This document shows, one piece after another, positions 6,830 through 11,371 of a DNA stretch of 11,371 nucleotides. How positions within the stretch are numbered: position 1 is the first letter of the stretch; each line of letters begins with the position of its first letter. A program made the translations under genes and the position numbers. This DNA comes from DASSKP01 sp035695045 (GTDB lineage: Bacteria > Actinomycetota > Actinomycetes > JAFAQI01): contig DASSEX010000004.1 in the NCBI GenBank assembly GCA_035695045.1, positions 1 to 11,371 on the forward strand, in the 5' to 3' direction. Below the pieces are notes generated by a model. It saw nothing but the letters and a program-made list of their open reading frames with translations, was not told the DNA's origin and made no database searches.

Positions 6830-7123
6830 TTACCAGCGCGTTGGAGGTCGAGCGAATGCGAGCCACGTCCCGATGGTGACGGGGATGAACAGCAGTCCCA
6901 CGCCGTAGATCGCTCCGAAGGTCACGACCAATGTGGCCGCCGCGGCCAGCAGGCCCGTCACCACGCGGTACGCCCTGCGCCAACGCCAGACGACTACCGG
7001 CACCAGGAGGATCAGGCCGACAGCGACGTTCAAGGCATCGCCGGGAACCCCCACGCCGAAGTCCCAGGCCAAAATCGGCGCGGCAACGGCGTCCGGCGGA
7101 TGATTCCGAGGCCGCATAGTCAT
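6830..7123 (-). CDS. Small multi-pass membrane protein of unknown function
   Basis: A 97-residue protein with about three hydrophobic segments: LNVAVGLILLVPVVVW (31-46), VVTGLLAAAATLVVTFG (54-70) and a stretch from AIYGVGLLFIPVTIGTWLAF (71-90). A positive WRWRRAYR loop separates the first two, and the end is PPTRW followed by TAA. Start is uncertain: ATG codons at 7123 and 7117 are both possible and neither has a clear ribosome site. The frame stays open to 7336, but the extra N-terminus is Ser/Arg-rich and antisense to the regulator gene, so it is rejected. The segment AAPILAWDFGVGVPGD lies just before the first helix. It begins 85 bases after the response-regulator stop on the same strand, so cotranscription is possible. 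Confidence 0.6.
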   Translation of the reverse strand: MTMRPRNHPPDAVAAPILAWDFGVGVPGDALNVAVGLILLVPVVVWRWRRAYRVVTGLLAAAATLVVTFGAIYGVGLLFIPVTIGTWLAFARPPTRW

Positions 7124-7208
7124 GCAGTGACTCGTATGACGGGGCCGACCGATACGCGCTTCTGCCGATGAGCGCCCTTCCTGCGCCGTGACGTCTGATG
7201 TCGTGCGG

Positions 7209-7853
7209 CTAATCACCGAGGCCTGCGCGGCGGGCGCGGACGATGGCCTCCGCGCGGCCACTGACCTGCAACTTCGTGAAGACGCTGCTGACGTGGTTGC
7301 GCACCGTCTTTGGTGAGACGACGAGTTCTCGCGCAATGTCGCTGTTCGACTTACCCCTGGCGATCAGCTCGAGCACTTCGCGCTCTCGTTCAGAAAGCTC
7401 CGGGAACAGGACCGGGTCGCGTGCGGACAACGGCCGGGTTAGGTACGACAACACGCGCGTCGCCACCGCTGGGCCGAAGACCGCATCTCCCCGAGCGACA
7501 GACTCCAATGCGCGCAACACGTCGTCGGTGTCAGCGCCTTTCACGATGTAGCCCCGGGCGCCGGCGCGCATCGCGGCAAACACGGACTCGTCCTCGTCGA
7601 GCATCGTGAGCACGAGTACGGCGACGCTCGGGTTGTCGGCGACAACCTGACGGGTCGCCTCGACGCCGTTGATTCCGGGCATGTTGAGGTCCATGACGAC
7701 CACGTCAGGTTGCAGCTTCGCGGCGAGCGCGATGGCGGTGGCACCGTCGGCGGCTTCGCCTACCACTGTGAAGCCGTCGAGTGAGTCGAACAGCGCGCCG
7801 AGGCCTCTCCGAAATGTCGGGTGGTCGTCGGCGACCAGCACTGAGGTCGTCAC
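7209..7853 (-). CDS. NarL/LuxR-family two-component response regulator
   Basis: A 214-residue DNA-binding response regulator, partner of the kinase upstream. The receiver domain (about 1-120) has the acidic pair D9/D10, the phospho-acceptor D55 in VVVMDLNMPG, T83 in VLTML and K105 in GYIVKG, so every catalytic position is present. The C-terminal LuxR-type helix-turn-helix begins at LSEREREVLELIARGKSN and runs through SPKTVRNHVSSVFTKLQV (about 152-198). It starts with GTG at 7853, overlapping the kinase TGA by four bases (GTGA). A ribosome site GGAGG (7865-7861 on the minus strand) lies inside the end of the kinase gene, seven bases upstream, so translation is probably coupled. Target genes are unknown; autoregulation of the operon would be usual. 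Confidence 0.95.
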   Translation of the reverse strand: MTTSVLVADDHPTFRRGLGALFDSLDGFTVVGEAADGATAIALAAKLQPDVVVMDLNMPGINGVEATRQVVADNPSVAVLVLTMLDEDESVFAAMRAGARGYIVKGADTDDVLRALESVARGDAVFGPAVATRVLSYLTRPLSARDPVLFPELSEREREVLELIARGKSNSDIARELVVSPKTVRNHVSSVFTKLQVSGRAEAIVRARRAGLGD

Positions 7854-9946
7854 GACACCGCCTCCGGGTCGAGAGAAGCGGCTGTTCGCATCGGCAGGAC
7901 CGCGCGGACCGCGGTCCCACCGGCAGAGCCCGTTGTCACCTCACACCGTCCGCCTAGCTCTGCCGCGCGTTCTGCCATTGCGGTGAGGCCGACTCCACGA
8001 GGCGTCGCACCTGTCTGGGATGGCAGACCAACACCATCGTCGATGATGTTGACCCTCAGCCCCTCATCGTCGGCGGCGACGGTGACGTGCGCAGTGCGTG
8101 CGCCCGAGTGCCGGGCTGCGTTAGCCAGGGCCTCGGTCGCGATGCGGTAGGCAGCGACCTCCACTGCAGCAGGCAGGGCAGGTAAGGGTGGGGCCGAGAC
8201 CGTCACCGTGACACCGCCGCGTTCGCTGAGCCGTGCGGCGTACTCCTCGACCGCCGGCACGAGGCCGAGCTGGTCCAGTGTTGGTGGTCGTAGGTCATAG
8301 ACGAGCCGGCGCACGTCGGCGATCGACGACTGCACCTCGCTCTTCAGCTGCAGGAGTGCATCCGCGGTCGCTGCAGGGTCGCGGCTCATCGTGTTGCGCG
8401 CCGCGTCGATGCCGAACGCGACGCCGGCCAGTGCTGGTCCGAGCCCGTCGTGCAGGTCTCGGCGGATCCTGCGCCGCTCTTCTTCGCGTGCGAGCACGAG
8501 CGACTCACGTGACCGCTGAAGGTCACGGGTGAGCGCGGCAGCGTGTGCGGCCACCGCAATGTGCCGAGCCAGGTCATGGAGGAGCGCGAGGTCCCGCTCG
8601 CCGTATCGCTCGATCGGCGAGCGTTGTGCGACCACGAGCGCGCCCACATCCTCGCCGCGCAGAGCAAGCGGCACTACGACCTCAGGCGACCGCGGTCGGC
8701 CCACCGCCGCTGCCGGTGTCGCGTCCCCTGTGAGCGTGACGGCGGCATACGGAGCGCGAAGCGCACCGGCAACGGCGTCGACCACCTCGAGCAGCAGGTC
8801 ATCCGGGCTGCCGGCGATGCGCCGCCCCAGATCCGACAGGGCAGCGTAAGGATCACCGCGGTCACCGTAGATCAGCCGGTCCACGCCGTGCTGCAAACGC
8901 GCCCGCAAGGGTGCAGCTGCGAACGCGACGGCGGCCGCTGCCGCGACTGTCGCGACCCGGTCGGCGCGACCGTCGAACAGCAGCTGCGCGCCGCCGACCA
9001 CGGCGACGTAGGCACTGAGCAGCACCGTCGAGAGGAACCCGAAGACCACCACTCGCGGTAACCCGTAGCCGTTGCGCCGGGTCACGGCGAGCGCGAGTGT
9101 CACCGGCAACAGGAACGTCGCAGCAACATTGACCGGCAGTGCGGTCACCGCGAGCCAGCCTCTGCTCGGCAGCATGAACGTCACCGCGAAGACGACAATC
9201 GCGATGAGCAACCAGCGCAGCTGGGCACGCACGGCCGCGCCACCAACTCGAAATCGGAAGAGCACCGACGCGAGAGCCGCGATCGCGAGGAGCCCGAGGG
9301 CGATGTAGCCGATCCTGCTCGCGACGTGCAGCGCGGCCGCGCCTGAAGTCCACCCGACCGGATTGTCGACCTGCGTCCGGTAGTCCGTCATCCGCCCGGG
9401 CGCGAAGGCAACGCTCGCCCAGATGGCCGCACACGAGATCGCAGCTACTGGCAGAACTCCCCGCCATCTCCGGCCGGGCACGTCACCCGTCGGGAACCAC
9501 AGCAGGACGAGCAATACACCGGGCACGACGCCGGTCCACAGCCAGTTGCTCCCCCAGCCGACACCCACGGCGCCGGGACTGTGGTGGGCGAGCATCCACT
9601 CGGCGCACACATGCCCGGCCAGTGTGGACGCGCTGAGGGCGCCGACGGCGAGCAGAGCCCAGGCCAGCCGATCGATGCGCGGCTGACGATCAGGATCCAG
9701 ATCGCGGGTGCGGAGGATCAGGGCTGCAACGAGCGGGAACGCTGCCCCGGCCGCGACGTTGATCCAGGCACCGTGCTCGGTGATGGCAAGGTCCAGGTGC
9801 ATCGCGGTACCGACTGCGAACGCGGCGGCCATCCCGAGACTGTCGAGCACGGCGACGACGACCGCGACCCACGCGAGAGTCGCGGGAGACGGCTCGGGGT
9901 CCCCCCACACCGGGCCATGCTCCCGCGACTGCGCGTGTTTCGTCAT
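7850..9946 (-). CDS. Membrane sensor histidine kinase (GAF, HisKA_3 and HATPase_c; NarL/DesK-like class)
   Basis: A 698-residue sensor kinase. Residues about 23-345 carry roughly eight to ten membrane helices with few charged loops, suggesting a membrane-embedded signal. A GAF-like domain follows (about 365-475, from GDPYAALSDLGRRI to LLHDLARHIAVAAHA). HisKA_3 has the phospho-acceptor H499 in EEERRRIRRDLHDGLGP. HATPase_c has the N-box EALANAARHS (N609), IIDDGVGL (G1, D637) and RGVGLTAMAERA (650-661). All catalytic motifs are intact. The ATG at 9946 lies 14 bases after the upstream gene's stop but has no clear ribosome site; an in-frame GTG at 9910 has GGGAG nine bases before it and would remove 12 residues, so it is a real alternative. 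The frame runs open to 10453, but that overlaps the upstream gene and lacks family features. The stop overlaps the regulator start. Confidence 0.93.
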   Translation of the reverse strand: MTKHAQSREHGPVWGDPEPSPATLAWVAVVVAVLDSLGMAAAFAVGTAMHLDLAITEHGAWINVAAGAAFPLVAALILRTRDLDPDRQPRIDRLAWALLAVGALSASTLAGHVCAEWMLAHHSPGAVGVGWGSNWLWTGVVPGVLLVLLWFPTGDVPGRRWRGVLPVAAISCAAIWASVAFAPGRMTDYRTQVDNPVGWTSGAAALHVASRIGYIALGLLAIAALASVLFRFRVGGAAVRAQLRWLLIAIVVFAVTFMLPSRGWLAVTALPVNVAATFLLPVTLALAVTRRNGYGLPRVVVFGFLSTVLLSAYVAVVGGAQLLFDGRADRVATVAAAAAVAFAAAPLRARLQHGVDRLIYGDRGDPYAALSDLGRRIAGSPDDLLLEVVDAVAGALRAPYAAVTLTGDATPAAAVGRPRSPEVVVPLALRGEDVGALVVAQRSPIERYGERDLALLHDLARHIAVAAHAAALTRDLQRSRESLVLAREEERRRIRRDLHDGLGPALAGVAFGIDAARNTMSRDPAATADALLQLKSEVQSSIADVRRLVYDLRPPTLDQLGLVPAVEEYAARLSERGGVTVTVSAPPLPALPAAVEVAAYRIATEALANAARHSGARTAHVTVAADDEGLRVNIIDDGVGLPSQTGATPRGVGLTAMAERAAELGGRCEVTTGSAGGTAVRAVLPMRTAASLDPEAVS

Positions 9947-9960
9947 GAAGTTGTCGATGC

Positions 9961-10677
9961 TCAGGCGCTGACCGCGACCCGGTTCGCGTCGTAGGACGGC
10001 GCCGGGGCAGCCATACCGCCGCTGTTTCCAGGCTTGACCGCCAAGCGGACACAGACGACGAGCAGCCACGCCGTTCCGAGCAGGAACGCGACCGGGGCAG
10101 CATTCGTGATGTCCCGAACGCCGATGAGAGCGAGAACGACCCCCACGCCGCCGAGGACGTAGCCGACAAAGGCGGTAGGCCTGCCAACCACACCACGCCC
10201 GTGCAGCGCCGAAGCGAGCGCACCGACGAACACCGCGAACGGCAGCCAGCTGATGACGAACGCAGCGCCATTGATGTCGTTGAGCAGCTGAGCCAGCTGC
10301 GGCGTCAGCGTGTGCCGGTCCAGGTTGAGGGCGACGATCGGCGCAGCGGACCCCAACTTGATCGCCAGCATCGAAACTCCGGCGGCGACGGCGGCGCCGG
10401 CTGCGGTGCGCTGGCCCACCGGCGTGCGGCCGAGGACGCCATCCGTCAGCCACCCGAGGAAGAGCAGGAACGCGACGAAGCCGAGGATCTCGAGGACGAA
10501 GCCGACCGTCGCGCTCCCGCTGGCGTGCTGGTGCGCAACGTTGTTCAGCACCTGCCCGCCGGTCAGATGACCTGACTGTGTGGTGCCGGCGGTGCTCATC
10601 CCGCTGCCGACGAAGATCAGTACGACGAATGCGGCGCCCATTGCGGCGCCCACGCGGTCTCGAAGCATTCTGGTCAC
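9961..10677 (-). CDS. Six-helix membrane protein, possibly DUF4386-like
   Basis: A 238-residue integral membrane protein. Hydrophobic segments lie at about residues 9-26, 57-78, 92-112, 136-156, 168-187 and 194-212, and the C-terminal 25 residues are hydrophilic. The segment LLNDINGAAFVISWLPFAVFVGALA (given here as 131-155) and the overall layout recall DUF4386-type actinobacterial proteins, but I hold that loosely. The start is GTG at 10677 with GGGAGG about 11 bases upstream; an ATG three codons inside is further from that site. It is the first gene of the minus-strand unit, and 14 bases separate its stop from the kinase ATG, so it is likely cotranscribed with the two-component pair. It may be an accessory sensor or stress-protection partner. 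No catalytic motif is visible. Confidence 0.8.
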   Translation of the reverse strand: MTRMLRDRVGAAMGAAFVVLIFVGSGMSTAGTTQSGHLTGGQVLNNVAHQHASGSATVGFVLEILGFVAFLLFLGWLTDGVLGRTPVGQRTAAGAAVAAGVSMLAIKLGSAAPIVALNLDRHTLTPQLAQLLNDINGAAFVISWLPFAVFVGALASALHGRGVVGRPTAFVGYVLGGVGVVLALIGVRDITNAAPVAFLLGTAWLLVVCVRLAVKPGNSGGMAAPAPSYDANRVAVSA

Positions 10678-10747
10678 TGTCTTGTCACCCTCCCGAGCCC
10701 GGCTCGTGCGGCCGGTGAACTCTGGCTCGAGAGTGGTTGGGCCAGCG

Positions 10748-10763
10748 TCCCATCGTCATGGGA
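10748..10763. promoter_or_regulatory. Short perfect palindrome upstream of the signalling unit
   Basis: TCCCAT (10748-10753) and ATGGGA (10758-10763) flank a four-base centre, about 70 bases upstream of the GTG of the six-helix protein. The position suits an operator for autoregulation by the response regulator, but six-base arms are weak evidence. Confidence 0.25.
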
Positions 10764-10950
10764 GCACGGTCCCGACTTGTCCCAGGCGCCGCGCCTCGTG
10801 GAAGCCACACACCTGCCGCCGACTGACTGCATCGCTGCATAACCATGCGACGCACCCGACTGAGCGCATGCGCCGCGGAGGCGTCGACTTGCCCTGGCCC
10901 CGCGCCGGCTAGAGACAGTTACACGGCCTCTGCGTCCGGCAGGGCAATGA

Positions 10951-11015
10951 CGAGGAAGTGCCGTTACATCGCACCTCAGCAGTCCAGCGGGCGCGCAATG
11001 TATCGGCACTTACCC
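10951..11015. repeat. Palindromic element, copy B (65 bases), long imperfect stem
   Basis: AAGTGCCGTTACATCGC (10956-10972) pairs with GCAATGTATCGGCACTT (10995-11011) with two mismatches in 17, around a 22-base centre. Its outer ends (CGAGGAAGTGCCGTT and ATCGGCACTTACCC) match those of the element at 6548-6613 at 13 of 15 and 12 of 14 positions. Because of the symmetry, both strands translate to a KCRYIA-like peptide in one frame, which is an artefact and not a gene. Confidence 0.55.
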
Positions 11016-11216
11016 GTCACCTTGTTCACCGCCTGGGGTGCCGCGTAACTAGCACTACATGACGGTGGTGTCGACCGCGCGGCCCGGATGCCGCTCGCCG
11101 TCGGTCTGCACTCTGGCCGCTTGGCTGTGCGACGGCAGCGGCTTCCTCGTCGGACTTTCGGCCCTACCGGCATCGCGTGTGCTGTTGCGATGCTCGGAGG
11201 GAGATCGAGGTGAGTC

Positions 11217-11371
11217 ATGTCGCGGAAGAGCAGATCCGTCGCGATCTGCGTCAGCACCGCGGGAGTGGTCGTGGGCTATCTCGCTTGGCGGCCGCGCATG
11301 TTGCGCTGGGGCGCCACCCGTGATGAGGCTGCGGAGACCTTGCCCGGTGACGATCAGACACCGCAGCCGCG
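11217..11371 (+). CDS. SRPBCC-family protein with N-terminal membrane anchor, 5' part (3' end outside the window)
   Basis: 51 codons are visible from the ATG at 11217. The start MSRKSRSVAICVS leads into a hydrophobic segment (VAICVSTAGVVVGYLAW, about 8-24) that may be a membrane anchor. Then LRWGATRDEAAETLPGDD (29-46) matches the signature 'RWGAT-x-E-x(4)-LPGD' common just before the START-like lipid/ligand-binding SRPBCC domain in actinobacteria. GAGG (11207-11210) lies six bases before the ATG and serves as the ribosome site. The domain itself is beyond the window, so ligand and function cannot be judged. Confidence 0.7.
   Translation, partial: MSRKSRSVAICVSTAGVVVGYLAWRPRMLRWGATRDEAAETLPGDDQTPQP

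Larger units (their letters stand above)
10678..11216. other. Divergent intergenic region, 539 bases
   Basis: The region lies between the minus-strand signalling unit and the plus-strand SRPBCC gene, so it should hold both promoters, but I cannot pick out convincing -35/-10 pairs. It contains a perfect short palindrome TCCCAT-CGTC-ATGGGA (10748-10763) and the long imperfect palindrome at 10951-11015. Small ORFs here have no ribosome sites and low-complexity Arg/Ser/Ala translations, so I see no gene. Confidence 0.6.

Noticed and set aside
7124..7208. Terminator between the response regulator and the small membrane protein
   Set aside because: Only weak stems of about five pairs were found, so I cannot support a termination site there.
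9947..10453. Upstream extension of the kinase reading frame (169 codons)
   Set aside because: It lies in another frame of the six-helix membrane protein gene, is very Arg-rich and has none of the kinase family's features; the openness is a high-GC effect.
10845..11048. Small ORF across the palindromic element encoding KCRYIA
   Set aside because: Both strands give this peptide because the DNA is palindromic; there is no ribosome site and the rest is low complexity.

Overview
The window is high-GC DNA with actinobacterial character. Several starts are GTG, codons favour G/C in the third position, and the gene families are typical of Actinobacteria: an LVIVD-repeat secreted protein, a DHA2 exporter, a HelD/HelR-type RNA polymerase helicase, a NarL-type two-component pair and an SRPBCC protein with a leading membrane helix. 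I cannot name a genus. No rRNA, tRNA, CRISPR array, transposase or intact mobile element was seen.

Layout, left to right. (1) 1-711, plus: the 3' end of an LVIVD-repeat beta-propeller-like protein. (2) 877-3899, plus: a likely two-gene operon, a 14-helix DHA2 drug exporter followed 17 bases later by a 493-residue protein of unknown function with a Rossmann-like glycine-rich segment. (3) 3886-5880, minus: a HelD/HelR-like superfamily-1 helicase, convergent with the unknown gene and overlapping its stop codon. A good candidate promoter lies 9 bases upstream of the preferred GTG start, so the mRNA would be almost leaderless. (4) 5965-6534, plus: a small lipoprotein, divergent from helD, of lower GC than its neighbours, followed at once by a two-tier stem-loop. 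(5) 6535-6829: noncoding and rich in palindromes. (6) 10677 down to 7209, minus: a three-gene signalling unit made of a six-helix membrane protein, a membrane sensor kinase with GAF, HisKA_3 and HATPase domains, and a NarL/LuxR response regulator. A 97-residue membrane protein follows at 7123-6830. (7) 10678-11216: a noncoding divergent region with a long imperfect palindrome. (8) 11217 to the end, plus: the 5' end of an SRPBCC-family gene.

How the genes may work together. The DHA2 exporter and the HelD/HelR-like factor are both types linked to antibiotic tolerance in actinobacteria, so 877-5880 could be a small resistance neighbourhood with the unknown Rossmann-like protein in its middle. 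This is inference. The kinase, regulator and upstream membrane protein are tightly packed and probably cotranscribed; the membrane protein may be a sensory partner or a target.

The most interesting non-gene signal is a pair of about 65-base palindromic elements (6548-6613 and 10951-11015). They share both end sequences and length, differ in the middle, and both sit between genes. They look like members of a short dispersed repeat family. I see no strong sign of a wholly new multi-gene system. The best unknowns are the 493-residue protein and this repeat family.
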